Made by a program: the position numbers and the translations under genes
Origin: JANSWY01 sp965243755
GTDB taxonomy: Bacteria > Bacteroidota > Bacteroidia > Cytophagales > Cyclobacteriaceae
Assembly (NCBI GenBank): GCA_965243755.1
Contig: CBDEVW010000004.1
Coordinates: 62,001 to 126,000 of the forward strand
Length of the DNA: 64,000 nucleotides
Direction: 5' to 3'
The notes under the pieces: model-generated
What the model saw: only the letters and a program-made list of their open reading frames with translations
The model's database searches: none
What the model was told of the DNA's origin: nothing
Part shown: in pieces, positions 17,872-27,918 of the stretch
How the letters are laid out: every line of letters begins with the position of its first letter
How positions within the stretch are numbered: position 1 is the stretch's first letter

Positions 17872-20289
17872 ATGATCAGGAATTATTTAATCGTCGCATT
17901 AAGGGTTTTCCGGGTTCAGCCCGTATATACTTCTATTAATATCCTTGGGCTTGGCCTGGGAATTGCCTGTTGTATCGTTACCTTCATCTTTTTAAAGCAT
18001 GAATTGTCTTTTGATACTTTCCATGAAAAGAAAGATCGTGTTTTCAAAATAGTAGCAGAATATCATACAGATAGAGGAGATGTTCATCACATTGCAAGAA
18101 CGTCCTATCCATTGGCTGAAGCCATTCAAAATGACCTTCCCGATTTAGGTAAAGTATTACAAATTCAAGGCCCCTATGAAAATGAAGTCTCTTTTACATA
18201 CCAGGGGAATTTTAGGATTTTTAAGGAAAAAAGAGCGCTGTATGCTAATGAGAATTTTTTCAACCTGCTAAGTTTCAAAATTCTTAAGGGCGCTGACGGC
18301 ACTGTGCTGAAGAAACCCGGAAAAGTATTTCTAACTGAACGCCTGGCATCAAAATATTTTAATGGTGATGATCCTATTGGACAAACCATCAGGCTGCAGG
18401 GAGATTCAACACTTGCAGAGGTAGTTGGTATTATAGAAAACCCACCGTCAAATAACAGCCTGCCTTTTGATCTGGTAGTGAGCTATGAAACATTCAGGAA
18501 AAGATTTGAAGACATTCACCGCAATAATTGGACAATGTTGTGGGCGGGATCTACTTATATCGAATTAAGTGATGCACATAACCTAACGAATGCGGAGGAG
18601 CAGCTGACAGGGATATTGCCAAAATATATCGATGAGGAGGATGCTGCAAAATATCATTACAGGTTAATGCCTGTCCCCAAAATTCACACCAGCGAAGAAT
18701 ACGGCAACAACACCTATTATACCATACCAGGGATGGTGATCTACGTGCTTATTGCTTTGGCGGTATTGATTATGGGTACTGCATGCCTGAATTTTATCAA
18801 CCTTGCTACTGCACAGGCCATCAAAAGAGCTAAAGAGATCGGGATCAGAAAAACTTTGGGTGGAAACAGGAATCAGCTACAAGTACAGTTTTACCTGGAG
18901 ACCCTACTGATTGTAGTGGTTGCAAGCCTGATTGCACTCACCATTGCACAATTATTCTTATATGCGATCAATAATTATCTCCAGCAATACACCATTTTTG
19001 ATCTGCATTTAAATTTTGATGTCCTTTTATTTCTCATACCTGTGGTGATTGCTGTTACCCTATTGGCAGGGACCTATCCGGCATTGATTATTTCTGGATA
19101 CCACCCGGTTGAAGCCATTAAAAGTAGAATTACTGAATTTGCCGGATCTGGAAACTATGTCTTTCGCAAAGCTTTGGTTGTGGTGCAGTTTTGTTTTTCA
19201 ATGGTGCTATTGGTGAGTATGATCATCATCCTGTCGCAAATGAACTATCTCAATAATACCGATATGGGGTTCAACAGGGACAATGTGATACACCTAAGGC
19301 TACCCTCCAATTTGCAGAAGAATCCTGAAATTGCTGGATTAAAAAATGAACTACTCAGGCAATCTTATGTAGAGCAGGCCTCTTTATCATTTGGCCCGCC
19401 TATTGGCGGCCCGTCGTGGAACTGTAGTTTTAGGAAACTGGATGACGAGTACCAGGATGGCCTCACAGGATCGGTGAAGTTTGTTGATGAACATTATCTT
19501 GAAACATGGGAAATACCGGTAATACATGGCAATAGTTTAACCTCAAGGCTAATTAATGATTCAACCTTTCATGTAATGGTTAACAGGAAATTTCTTCAAA
19601 AAATTGGAATGACTGAGCAGGAAGCAATCGGTACCAGATTTGAATTCAATGGAAATTTATATGGAGTGATTGATGGCATTACTGATGACTTTAACACTCA
19701 TTCCCTGAAAGTCAGCTTGCAACCGGCAATTTTGGCCTATCGACCCAGCTTTTTTTCTGGTATCGATATCAGGCTTAAAGGAGTTGCGTTGGCAACAGTA
19801 TCAGGTGAAATTGAGTCTGTGTTCAGGCAGTTTTTCCCAAAAGCTTACTTCGAAGTGATCTATCCTGAGGATGAAATTCAATATGCTTACGCGATGGAAA
19901 AATTCATCTTTAGGGTGGTGCTTATATTTTGTTGTATGTCCGTAATAATCAGTGTTTTTGGATTGTATGGATTGGTAGCATTTATGGTGTCCAGAAACAG
20001 AAAAATGATCGGTGTGAGAAAAGTGTTTGGTGCTTCCACCTGGTCTATTTTGAAACTGTTTTCAAGAGAGTATTTGATACTTCTGGTAATAGCGTTTGTG
20101 ATATCTTGTCCGTTCGCTTACATACTTGGATCAAACTTTTTATCATCATTTGTTTACAGCATCACGCTCAGTCCATCTTACTTTCTGATGGCATTTTTGA
20201 TAGTAATGTTAATTGCGGTATTAACTGTAGGTTGGAAAACTTATCAGTCGGCAACCCAAAATCCGGCACAATCTCTCAGATACGAATAA
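17872..20289 (+). CDS. FtsX/MacB-type ABC transporter permease
   Basis: An 805-residue permease with the duplicated layout of Bacteroidota FtsX-type proteins: N-terminal helix (SINILGLGLGIACCIVTFIF), MacB-like periplasmic domain (about 45-275), three helices (about 285-400), a central helix (VVVQFCFSMVLLVSMIII), a second periplasmic domain and three final helices. Conserved blocks are AKEIGIRKTLGG and MIGVRKVFGAS, which contact the ATPase. It ends in NPAQSLRYE, the usual terminus. No ATP-binding gene is nearby. Such proteins often work in mechanotransmission or lipid/peptide export. Divergence from the two-component operon suggests it is the regulator's target. Confidence 0.93.
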   Translation: MIRNYLIVALRVFRVQPVYTSINILGLGLGIACCIVTFIFLKHELSFDTFHEKKDRVFKIVAEYHTDRGDVHHIARTSYPLAEAIQNDLPDLGKVLQIQGPYENEVSFTYQGNFRIFKEKRALYANENFFNLLSFKILKGADGTVLKKPGKVFLTERLASKYFNGDDPIGQTIRLQGDSTLAEVVGIIENPPSNNSLPFDLVVSYETFRKRFEDIHRNNWTMLWAGSTYIELSDAHNLTNAEEQLTGILPKYIDEEDAAKYHYRLMPVPKIHTSEEYGNNTYYTIPGMVIYVLIALAVLIMGTACLNFINLATAQAIKRAKEIGIRKTLGGNRNQLQVQFYLETLLIVVVASLIALTIAQLFLYAINNYLQQYTIFDLHLNFDVLLFLIPVVIAVTLLAGTYPALIISGYHPVEAIKSRITEFAGSGNYVFRKALVVVQFCFSMVLLVSMIIILSQMNYLNNTDMGFNRDNVIHLRLPSNLQKNPEIAGLKNELLRQSYVEQASLSFGPPIGGPSWNCSFRKLDDEYQDGLTGSVKFVDEHYLETWEIPVIHGNSLTSRLINDSTFHVMVNRKFLQKIGMTEQEAIGTRFEFNGNLYGVIDGITDDFNTHSLKVSLQPAILAYRPSFFSGIDIRLKGVALATVSGEIESVFRQFFPKAYFEVIYPEDEIQYAYAMEKFIFRVVLIFCCMSVIISVFGLYGLVAFMVSRNRKMIGVRKVFGASTWSILKLFSREYLILLVIAFVISCPFAYILGSNFLSSFVYSITLSPSYFLMAFLIVMLIAVLTVGWKTYQSATQNPAQSLRYE

Positions 20290-20307
20290 CTCAAAATAAA
20301 AATACTC

Positions 20308-22779
20308 ATGTTTAGAAATTATTTATACACCATCATCAGGCAGATAAGGAACAATAAAACCTTTTCTGTGGTGAATATTGGCGGTCTTGGAATAGGCATG
20401 GCAGCATGTCTGTTGATTGCACAATACGTTTACTTTCATCTTGGTTTTGATGAGTTCCATCCTCAAAGCGACAATATTTTTCGTTTGCAAGCCAATACAC
20501 TCAAAGACGGTCAATCCGGAACTGCGCTGGCATTCGGACAACTATGTGGACCAGAAATGGTAGCCAGCTCACCTGTGGTTTCCAACTATACCCGGTTTTG
20601 GAACATAAACTACATGAACAATTCAATAATCAGGAAAACTGCTGCAGGTATTTCTACCTACGATCAGCAGGGTGTATTTTTCACAGACATCAACACATTT
20701 GACCTTTTTAATTTACCAATTGTCCGTGGAAGCCTGGAGAAGTTTTCAGAACCAAACAAAATGGTGATCGACGAATCCACCGCATCCAAATATTTCAATC
20801 CTGATGAAAATCCAATAGGTCAGAACGTAGAGCTCAGTGGTAACAACGGATCTTTTATGTATGAAGTAGTGGCAGTAATGAAGGATTTGCCGCTCAATAC
20901 GCATTTAGATTTTAGTGTATTACTGTCTTATGATTCCTATAAAAATTACTTTGATCATTCATTGACCTGGACTTCCGGAAACAATATTACCTATGTTGTT
21001 TTGGACCAACCTGAGCGTACCAGCGAAGTAATTGAAGTATTTGACCCCCTATATCAGGAAAATGCAGGAGAGCTTCTTGCGAATTACGGTTACACTTTTG
21101 AGTTATATCTCAAACCAATCAAGGAAATACACCTGTATGAAGGGTCTAAAAACAATTCAGTGTTTAAACCAGGAGTAAAGAAAAGTACTGTTTACGCCAT
21201 GGCCATCATAGCCATAGTCATACTGGCAATTGCGTGGATAAATTATCTTAATCTGGCATTTGTGAAAGTTTTTGAACGATCAAAAGAAGTAGGTGTCAGG
21301 AGGGTGATGGGATCCGGAAATCGACAAATAGCCACCTTGTTTATGCTGGAAGCGATCACCATCAATGTGGTGGCATTCCTACTGGCACTTACGCTTGCGC
21401 AGTTGACATCACCTTTGATGGAGCATATGACTGGTTTTGAGTTCTCCCTGCTTCAGCAGCCTGAAGTTACATTGGCGTTATTGGGATTTGTTATCGTTGG
21501 TTCAATTATCACTGGAATATATCCTTCCATAGTGATGAAAACATTAAAGACAACATCGCTGCTGACGGGTAAATTGAAGGCTACCAGGGGAGGCAACCGT
21601 CCCAGGCAGGTCATGGTGGCTATCCAATTTGCGGTTACATTCTTTCTGGTAGCAGGGACCATCACCATTTTTCGACAGATCATGTATATGAAGAGTGCTG
21701 ATCTGGGGATGAATATTGAAGATGTTATGGTACTGAAAGCACCTCCTGGAGAAATCCAGGGAGAAAGCAGGGAGTACATCAACAACTTTAATGCACTGAA
21801 AGATAATTTGATGAATTATGCATCCATTAAAGAGGTGGTAAGTGCAGGAGAACTACCGGGAGAACCCATTGGATGGGGTGGATCATTGTGGTTGGAAAAA
21901 GAATCCAAAGAAAAATCGATTAATGTCAGGTTGATCTCAATGGGGCATGGATTCATCGAGTTTTTTGGAATTGAACTATTAGCAGGAAGAATGTTTCAGC
22001 CAGGGGATGATCCCTGGAGTAGGGGAGATGTAATCATTAATCAGAAGATGGCGGAGGAGTTGGGGTTCAATGATCCTGATGATGCGATTGGTCAAAAGAT
22101 AAAAGGATTTTATGGTGCGGTTCCTTTGGTAGTGCGTGGCGTTGTAAAAAATCACCATCACACCTCCCTCCACAATGACCACACACCAATTGCTTTTATT
22201 CTCAGTAGCTGGCAGGAGTTCTATTTTGTTAAATTCAATATTGACAGGGCCTTATCACCCCAGGAGCAGTCGGAACATTTGCAGGCTAATATTTCCCTGG
22301 TGGATAAGGAGTGGTCCAAAGTCTTTGTGGACAACCCGATGGACTACTTCTTCCTGGATCAGAATTTCAACAGGCAATATGATCAGGATGAGAAGTTTGG
22401 TAGGCTATTTTCAACCTTTAGCATATTGGCAATATTGATTGCCTGCCTCGGATTGTTTGGTTTAACTACCTTTATGTTACAGAAAAGAACCAAAGAAATC
22501 GGCGTACGCAAGGTACTTGGGGCCAACACCAGAGACCTTATTGTTCTGCTGTCCAGAAGTTACATCATACTGATTGTTATTGCATTTATTGTAGCAATAC
22601 CGGTCGGCTGGAAGTTCCTCAGTGAGTGGTTGGATAACTATACATTCAGGATTGAATTGGGTCTTTGGTTCGTCTACTTACCGCTGATTATAGTATTGCT
22701 GGTAGCCTTTGCCACCATCAGTATCAGGGTGCTAAAAGTCGCCAAGAGTAATCCGGTAGATTCATTAAGATATGAGTAA
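20308..22779 (+). CDS. FtsX/MacB-type ABC transporter permease
   Basis: An 823-residue paralogue of the preceding permease, starting 18 bases after its stop, so certainly co-transcribed. It has the same order: first helix (SVVNIGGLGIGMAACLLIA), two MacB-like periplasmic domains, and two three-helix FtsX cores with SKEVGVRRVMGSG and TKEIGVRKVLGAN, ending in NPVDSLRYE. The two proteins could pair as a heterodimer on a shared ATPase encoded elsewhere (inference). A strong terminator hairpin follows immediately. Confidence 0.93.
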   Translation: MFRNYLYTIIRQIRNNKTFSVVNIGGLGIGMAACLLIAQYVYFHLGFDEFHPQSDNIFRLQANTLKDGQSGTALAFGQLCGPEMVASSPVVSNYTRFWNINYMNNSIIRKTAAGISTYDQQGVFFTDINTFDLFNLPIVRGSLEKFSEPNKMVIDESTASKYFNPDENPIGQNVELSGNNGSFMYEVVAVMKDLPLNTHLDFSVLLSYDSYKNYFDHSLTWTSGNNITYVVLDQPERTSEVIEVFDPLYQENAGELLANYGYTFELYLKPIKEIHLYEGSKNNSVFKPGVKKSTVYAMAIIAIVILAIAWINYLNLAFVKVFERSKEVGVRRVMGSGNRQIATLFMLEAITINVVAFLLALTLAQLTSPLMEHMTGFEFSLLQQPEVTLALLGFVIVGSIITGIYPSIVMKTLKTTSLLTGKLKATRGGNRPRQVMVAIQFAVTFFLVAGTITIFRQIMYMKSADLGMNIEDVMVLKAPPGEIQGESREYINNFNALKDNLMNYASIKEVVSAGELPGEPIGWGGSLWLEKESKEKSINVRLISMGHGFIEFFGIELLAGRMFQPGDDPWSRGDVIINQKMAEELGFNDPDDAIGQKIKGFYGAVPLVVRGVVKNHHHTSLHNDHTPIAFILSSWQEFYFVKFNIDRALSPQEQSEHLQANISLVDKEWSKVFVDNPMDYFFLDQNFNRQYDQDEKFGRLFSTFSILAILIACLGLFGLTTFMLQKRTKEIGVRKVLGANTRDLIVLLSRSYIILIVIAFIVAIPVGWKFLSEWLDNYTFRIELGLWFVYLPLIIVLLVAFATISIRVLKVAKSNPVDSLRYE

Positions 22780-22784
22780 ATACT

Positions 22785-22817
22785 AAAAGAGCGCGTCTAC
22801 TAATGACACGCTCTTTT
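22785..22817. terminator. Bidirectional terminator between convergent permease genes
   Basis: AAAAGAGCGCGTC and GACACGCTCTTTT form a 13-bp stem with one mismatch and a 7-base loop. A tracts and T tracts on both sides suit termination in both directions between the convergent permease operons. Confidence 0.8.
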
Positions 22818-22841
22818 ATTGTTTCTATAATAGTCGCCTAA

Positions 22842-25487
22842 CTATTCGTATTTGAGGTTTTCTACAGGGTTTTTTCTTGAGGCGCCATAGGAAATCAGGC
22901 TAACTGTTATCCATGCTAGAAATAATATAACTACTGCGGGTATGACAAACATAGAAAAATGATAATCAGTACGGTATACAAATGCATCGAGCCATAGCCT
23001 TGTAATAAAAAATGCTGCGGGGAGTGAAAGTACAATAGCAATCACAAGTAACCTGGTGTACCCATTCAGTTGAAGAATCATAAGGTTTTGAATAGAGGCA
23101 CCAAGCACCTTCCTAATTCCTATTTCTTTCTTTTTCTGGTCTGTAGTGAAAGCAGCCAGACCAAATAGCCCCAGACATGCAATCAAAATGGCCAGACCAG
23201 CAAATATGTTGAATAACATACCCAATTTCTGATCTGCAGTATATTGATCTTCAAATTGCTGATCCATGAAGATATAGGTGAGTGGAACGTTAGGGCTAAA
23301 CTCATCCCACTTCTCCTCAATGGTAGCCATAACTTCTTTCACGTCTTCCGATTGAAACTTGACAGTAATGGCACCAGTGGATCTTTCCAGGATCAGCGAA
23401 ACTGGTAGAATTTCATTTTTGAAATTGTCGAAATGAAAATCTTCAACCACCCCAATAATTGTGAAATTGTTTCGCCCATGAATGTCGAAATGATGAATTG
23501 TTTTAATTTTTTTACCTATTGGATCTTTCAGGCCGAGTTTTCTGGCTCCAGCTTGATTGATAATTATTCCGGTACTGTCACTAGCCAATGCCGGATCAAA
23601 ATTTCGCCCTTGTAGCAGGTTAAGTTTCAGGGTGGGGATATAATTTTCATCAACGGGCCAAATTTGAAAGCTTACCGCTCCTTCTGTATTGGTCATTCCT
23701 TCTGGCATTAATGGGGAATCTGATCTGTTGCCGCTTACCGGTAAATAGGAACTCATGGTTGCGTTTGTGATCAGAGGGCTGTTCAGTAATTCCTGTTTGA
23801 AGGCATCTACTTTATTACCCAGCCAATAGGTGTCGTTGATCACTATTGCCTGATCCTTCTCAAATCCTAAAGACTTCTCCATGGTGTAATTCAATTGAGA
23901 ATAAATCACCATGGCACCAAATATTAGTATAACAGATGCGCTAAACTGGAAGATCACAAGTACGTTCCGTAGCTTGCCGCTCCTTAAACCTAAACTGAGG
24001 TCTCCTTTCAGTACTTTGACAGGAATAAACCGGGAGAGGTAGAATGCAGGATAAGTACCCGACAACAACCCAATTGCAATGAGTGAGATTAACATTTCAT
24101 CCCATAATGCAAATTCATTAAACAGCGGGTTTGTTACTTCTATGCCGGTGAAATTCCGAAAATACGGGAGTAAAACAAATAGCATAATGATGGCGAGGGT
24201 CATGGCCAAAAAGGTATTGAGCATGGACTCTGTAAGGAACTGACCGATTAAAAGTCCTCGTCTGCTTCCAATAACCTTTCTGAGTCCCACTTCTTTAGCG
24301 CGTAGAGATGATCGGGCGGTTGAAATGTTCATGAAATTGATGATGGCGATAACCAAAATGAAAATTCCGGCGGTGATAAAGATGTATATATATCTTACAT
24401 CACCGTTGGCCTCTACTTCATACTGTAAATTACTATGGAGATGAATATCCCCCACAGGCTGTAGATAATATCGCAATCTTCCACCGCTTTCCAGGAAACT
24501 ATCCATCGTTATTCCTGCCACCTGCTGGATTTGGGGGGCCACATATTTTCTAATTGCAATGGGAATTTTATCTTCAAACTGTGCCGGGCGATTCGATTCA
24601 TCCAGTAAAATATAGGTTCTGAAGTTATTGCTAAGCCATTCTTTACTTTTAGCATCAAAAGAGCGTTCCATCGAGAAAATTACTTTATAATGGAAATGAG
24701 TATTTTCGGGAAGGTCCTGATATACGGCTTTTACCTCCCATGGAATGCCATTCAATTCAAAGGTCCTGCCGATGGAGTTGATCTCCCCAAAAAGCTTTAA
24801 ACTCGTAGCAGCAGAGATCATGGCGTCCGATGGGCCCTCTAAAAGCTTCTCGGAGGAGCCGTGGAGGATATGAAAATCGAAAATTTCAAGAATTTCCGGA
24901 TCTGCTGATGCCGTATGGTCAATATCAAAATAATTTTCACCTACTTTCAGCATCACATCTGTTTGGTTTTGCATCCTTCCTATTGCCTGTAATTCAGGGT
25001 ATTCCTCTCGAAATGCATCGGCCATGGGAGCGGGGCTCACTGCCATGTTGAATTCATTATCATTGAACTTCAAATCAACAGCAACCCGATAAATTCGATC
25101 AGATTTTTCCCAGTGTTTGTCGTAGCTCAACTCATCCAATACAAAGATTGAAATGAACAGACATACAGTGATGCCTAGTGCAAGCCCAAAGATGTTGATG
25201 AAGCTGTAAAATTTGTGTCTGCCCAGATTTCTGAACGCGACCATTAAATTGAGTTTTAACATGATTCCTAATATTGAGTTTTTGAATGGTATTTTCAGTG
25301 CATATAGCCTGATGAAGTTGAAGGTGTTATACCAGTATCTGAGTTGTTGAAATCGTAGCTTTTGTTTTTTTAGCCTGATATAATATTCCTCCAGATCACC
25401 CAGGATTTCTTCATGATATTGTTGTTGACACAGAAACCGGATGATCAAAAATGATAACCTTGGTGGCTGATCAGACTTTACGGCCAT
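22842..25487 (-). CDS. FtsX-type permease with N-terminal prefix domain
   Basis: An 881-residue permease. Residues 1-70 form a soluble prefix (FLIIRFLCQQQYHEEILGDL) typical of PadR-linked permeases (permease prefix domain type). The two-core FtsX layout follows: helix at about 100-120, periplasmic domain, three helices (about 360-480), second periplasmic domain, three last helices. ATPase-contact blocks are AKEVGLRKVIGS and KKEIGIRKVLGAS; the protein ends in NPVENLKYE. Its start overlaps the PadR gene by 10 bases, which implies translational coupling. No ATPase gene adjoins it. It converges with the preceding permease pair. Confidence 0.93.
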   Translation of the reverse strand: MAVKSDQPPRLSFLIIRFLCQQQYHEEILGDLEEYYIRLKKQKLRFQQLRYWYNTFNFIRLYALKIPFKNSILGIMLKLNLMVAFRNLGRHKFYSFINIFGLALGITVCLFISIFVLDELSYDKHWEKSDRIYRVAVDLKFNDNEFNMAVSPAPMADAFREEYPELQAIGRMQNQTDVMLKVGENYFDIDHTASADPEILEIFDFHILHGSSEKLLEGPSDAMISAATSLKLFGEINSIGRTFELNGIPWEVKAVYQDLPENTHFHYKVIFSMERSFDAKSKEWLSNNFRTYILLDESNRPAQFEDKIPIAIRKYVAPQIQQVAGITMDSFLESGGRLRYYLQPVGDIHLHSNLQYEVEANGDVRYIYIFITAGIFILVIAIINFMNISTARSSLRAKEVGLRKVIGSRRGLLIGQFLTESMLNTFLAMTLAIIMLFVLLPYFRNFTGIEVTNPLFNEFALWDEMLISLIAIGLLSGTYPAFYLSRFIPVKVLKGDLSLGLRSGKLRNVLVIFQFSASVILIFGAMVIYSQLNYTMEKSLGFEKDQAIVINDTYWLGNKVDAFKQELLNSPLITNATMSSYLPVSGNRSDSPLMPEGMTNTEGAVSFQIWPVDENYIPTLKLNLLQGRNFDPALASDSTGIIINQAGARKLGLKDPIGKKIKTIHHFDIHGRNNFTIIGVVEDFHFDNFKNEILPVSLILERSTGAITVKFQSEDVKEVMATIEEKWDEFSPNVPLTYIFMDQQFEDQYTADQKLGMLFNIFAGLAILIACLGLFGLAAFTTDQKKKEIGIRKVLGASIQNLMILQLNGYTRLLVIAIVLSLPAAFFITRLWLDAFVYRTDYHFSMFVIPAVVILFLAWITVSLISYGASRKNPVENLKYE

Positions 25488-25831
25488 ACTGGGCTAAGTT
25501 TGAGTCCTTTCCAGCTCATTTCCGGAATCTGATCCCAGAGTTGATTACGTAGTTCTCGGCTCGTCTCCAGAGCTGATTTGCCTGCAGCGGTGACTGAAAA
25601 AATTCGTTTTCTTCTGCCACCCCGCTCACTGGTGGCGTCAGCCATCTTCGATGCTACAAATCCCTTTTTCTCCAGGCGATTCAGGGCAGAATGTACCGCC
25701 CCTATAGCAGATGACCTCCCGGTTTGTTGTTCAAACTGCTCTTTAATTGCCAGACCATAGGCCTCTTCATGCATCATCGCTACCAGTAGCAGTATTATTT
25801 CTTCAAATTCACCTAAATATGATCCTTTCAT
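25478..25831 (-). CDS. PadR-family transcriptional regulator
   Basis: A 117-residue winged-helix regulator: EAYGLAIKEQFEQQTGR, AIGAVHSALNRLEKKGFV (recognition helix) and the wing SERGGRRKRIFSVTAAGK match PadR. The C-terminal dimerisation helix is short. It is the first gene of the operon with the prefix-domain permease, an arrangement repeated many times in Bacteroidota genomes. It probably represses its own operon through the dyad just upstream. Confidence 0.93.
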   Translation of the reverse strand: MKGSYLGEFEEIILLLVAMMHEEAYGLAIKEQFEQQTGRSSAIGAVHSALNRLEKKGFVASKMADATSERGGRRKRIFSVTAAGKSALETSRELRNQLWDQIPEMSWKGLKLSPVWP

Positions 25832-25847
25832 AATTTCGGGTAGTTAA

Positions 25848-25894
25848 TTCGTATATGTAGAACAAATATACGAAAAAAAATGAGCTTGTTCTAC
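25848..25894. promoter_or_regulatory. Candidate PadR operator (overlapping dyads)
   Basis: TTCGTATAT (25848-25856) and ATATACGAA (25866-25874) are perfect 9-base arms around a 9-base spacer. The spacer itself, GTAGAACAA, is the mirror of TTGTTCTAC at 25886-25894, so two dyads interlock. The first arm is 17 bases upstream of the padR start, where autorepression would act. Confidence 0.55.
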
Positions 25895-26053
25895 AAATAT
25901 GAAATAACCTACTTTGAAAGATTGTGCAGTATTGAATTTTCCTGATTGAAATAAACCGGGTTTTCTATACGTCAGAGGCACTGATATTGGTCAAGTATGA
26001 TTAAATTATACACAAATTCAATATTTACTATTCCAACTAAATTTTACCAAACT

Positions 26054-26533
26054 ATGAAAACTATGAAACGATTAGTCATTACCATGTTCTTTGTGTCCGG
26101 GGTGAGTTTTGTATTGCAAGCTCAAAATGATTCTGAGATAGAAACACAGATAAAGAAATTAGCCAAAACACTATCAGAGCAAATGGTCAGTGGTAACTGG
26201 ACTGTGGAGCATTATGCAAAGGATGCAATATCTCTACCAAACAATAGCCCCATGCTGGAAGGGATTGAAGCAATCAAGGCCAGTCAGGAGCAAATGAAAG
26301 CTGCAGGTGTTAAATTCACTTCATTTACCGCCACTCCTACAAAAATCTGGGTAAATGGTAATCAGGTTACTGAAATTGGCACCTATGAACTTTCACTTAC
26401 TATGCCACAGATGCCTGCCCCAATAAAGGACAAGGGCAAGTACCTCACCATATGGGAAAAGCAAAGTGATGGAAGTCTGAAAATAAAAGTGGATACCTGG
26501 AATACTGATTTGATGCCTGGAGCTCCACAATAG
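26054..26533 (+). CDS. Secreted SnoaL/DUF4440-like protein
   Basis: A 159-residue protein with a signal peptide ending in LQAQ. The mature part has the NTF2/SnoaL pattern: an N-terminal helix (IKKLAKTLSEQMVSGNW), YAKDAISLPNNSPMLEGIEAI, and paired strands finishing in LKIKVDTWNTD. DUF4440-type proteins of this kind are often of unknown function or resemble ketosteroid isomerases. Earlier in-frame ATGs (25997) would add an unlikely leader; ATG 26054 starts the signal peptide. It stands alone. Confidence 0.8.
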   Translation: MKTMKRLVITMFFVSGVSFVLQAQNDSEIETQIKKLAKTLSEQMVSGNWTVEHYAKDAISLPNNSPMLEGIEAIKASQEQMKAAGVKFTSFTATPTKIWVNGNQVTEIGTYELSLTMPQMPAPIKDKGKYLTIWEKQSDGSLKIKVDTWNTDLMPGAPQ

Positions 26534-26546
26534 TCCCAAAACAATA

Positions 26547-26574
26547 TCCCAACCGTGCCTGTGTCCGGTTGGGA
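26547..26574. terminator. Terminator hairpin between convergent genes
   Basis: TCCCAACCG and CGGTTGGGA form a perfect 9-bp GC-rich stem with a 10-base loop. It lies 14 bases after the SnoaL-like stop and directly after the convergent TPR gene. T tracts are weak, so efficiency is uncertain. Confidence 0.6.
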
Positions 26575-26581
26575 ATCTTCT

Positions 26582-27784
26582 CTAAAATAACCTTTGAAGC
26601 TCCTTTTCCAGAGATTTTTTAGTGTAGTACCACGAAACTATCCGATAAGCAATAAACCCCAGAAGCATAAGGCTGATTAAAACCTGATAGGTGATTTTAC
26701 GGTCATACCAGTCAATTGTGCTGGCCAGTTTCTTTTCCATTTCATACTCACGTTGGGCCATCATTAACTGGAATTGGAGCTCCTTCTCACGCAATTCCTT
26801 TTGGTCTTCCAGAAAAGTGTTGTTCTTCTCATAGAAAATATTGGAACAATTTAGTGAATTCTGAAGGTCATTATTCATGGCATATGCTACATTCATCCAA
26901 TGATAAATCTCATTGAACTCCGGATTATTGGGAAGTTCATCAATAAAGCCTTTGGCCTCTTCCAGAAGATTGATGGCTAATACCAGATCATTTTTCTCGG
27001 TAATTGCATATTTACCATATTCTCGCAGTGTTCTTATTCGATGCTTTCCTGACTTTAGCTTTAACGCTTCTATAAAGTTGCTCTCAGCACCTGACCTTCC
27101 GGATTTAACCATGGCTAAAGCAAGATTGTGCCAGGCCTTACCAATGGTTTCGGTATCTTTTGACTCTGAGATTACCTTTTGAAAATAAGAAATCGCCTGG
27201 TCAAATTCCTCTTTGCCAAGATAGCACAGTCCAATTGCATTGAGATTGCGGTTTCTGGGGGAGATTACCTGAGATTCTGAGAAAATGGTGATGGCTTCCT
27301 CATAAGATTTTTCCATGTATTTGATCCGGCCAAGATTGAATAATATGCTTGCCTTCTCCTTAATTTTCTCATCATTCTCTAATATTTCAATGTATTCCAA
27401 TGCTTTTTCGGTGGAATTGTAAGCTTCACGGTAATCCTTGTAAATGGTTAATATATCACCCTTGTTTTTTAGTAGGGCCAGTTTCATGCCATCATGGTCA
27501 TCTCCTGTTTGAGATAAATAATCCAGGGCGTAGTTATAGTTTTTCAACGCATCCAGAAGTTGATTGTTAATGTGTAGACAATACCCCTTTAATTGATGGT
27601 ATTTTGCTTTTTGAAGATTGGAGCCAAACTCAATGACAATAGAATCAATAATCTGTTTGGCTTGTTCAGTGGAATCATTATTGATTAAAAGGACGCATTG
27701 GTCCAATTGCTCCTGAATCTGATCTGCTTTTGTGTTGGAAAAGATACCTAACCACCCAGCTAATAATAATACTTTGATGACCAT
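26582..27784 (-). CDS. TPR protein with C-terminal membrane anchor
   Basis: A 400-residue protein. An N-terminal signal (VIKVLLLAGWLGIFSNTKA) leads into eight or so TPR-like helical hairpins (about 22-310), for example ILFNLGRIKYMEKSYEEAIT and LGKEEFDQAISYFQKVI. A coiled coil follows (about 320-365, rich in Glu/Lys) and then one membrane helix (YQVLISLMLLGFIAYRIV) with a short basic tail. The architecture resembles the front of Bacteroidota TPR sensor proteins, but no kinase or HTH domain follows. It may be a truncated relative or a periplasmic scaffold. Confidence 0.82.
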   Translation of the reverse strand: MVIKVLLLAGWLGIFSNTKADQIQEQLDQCVLLINNDSTEQAKQIIDSIVIEFGSNLQKAKYHQLKGYCLHINNQLLDALKNYNYALDYLSQTGDDHDGMKLALLKNKGDILTIYKDYREAYNSTEKALEYIEILENDEKIKEKASILFNLGRIKYMEKSYEEAITIFSESQVISPRNRNLNAIGLCYLGKEEFDQAISYFQKVISESKDTETIGKAWHNLALAMVKSGRSGAESNFIEALKLKSGKHRIRTLREYGKYAITEKNDLVLAINLLEEAKGFIDELPNNPEFNEIYHWMNVAYAMNNDLQNSLNCSNIFYEKNNTFLEDQKELREKELQFQLMMAQREYEMEKKLASTIDWYDRKITYQVLISLMLLGFIAYRIVSWYYTKKSLEKELQRLF

Positions 27785-27918
27785 TCAAAATGCGTATTAG
27801 TTAATTAAAAATTATCAGGGGATAGTTCAGGTTCCAGTTCAATGATAAAATTAGCACATTCAATTGCTATTACAAAGGAATTGAATGTGCACTGGAAAAT
27901 AAATGATCTATCGGTTGA

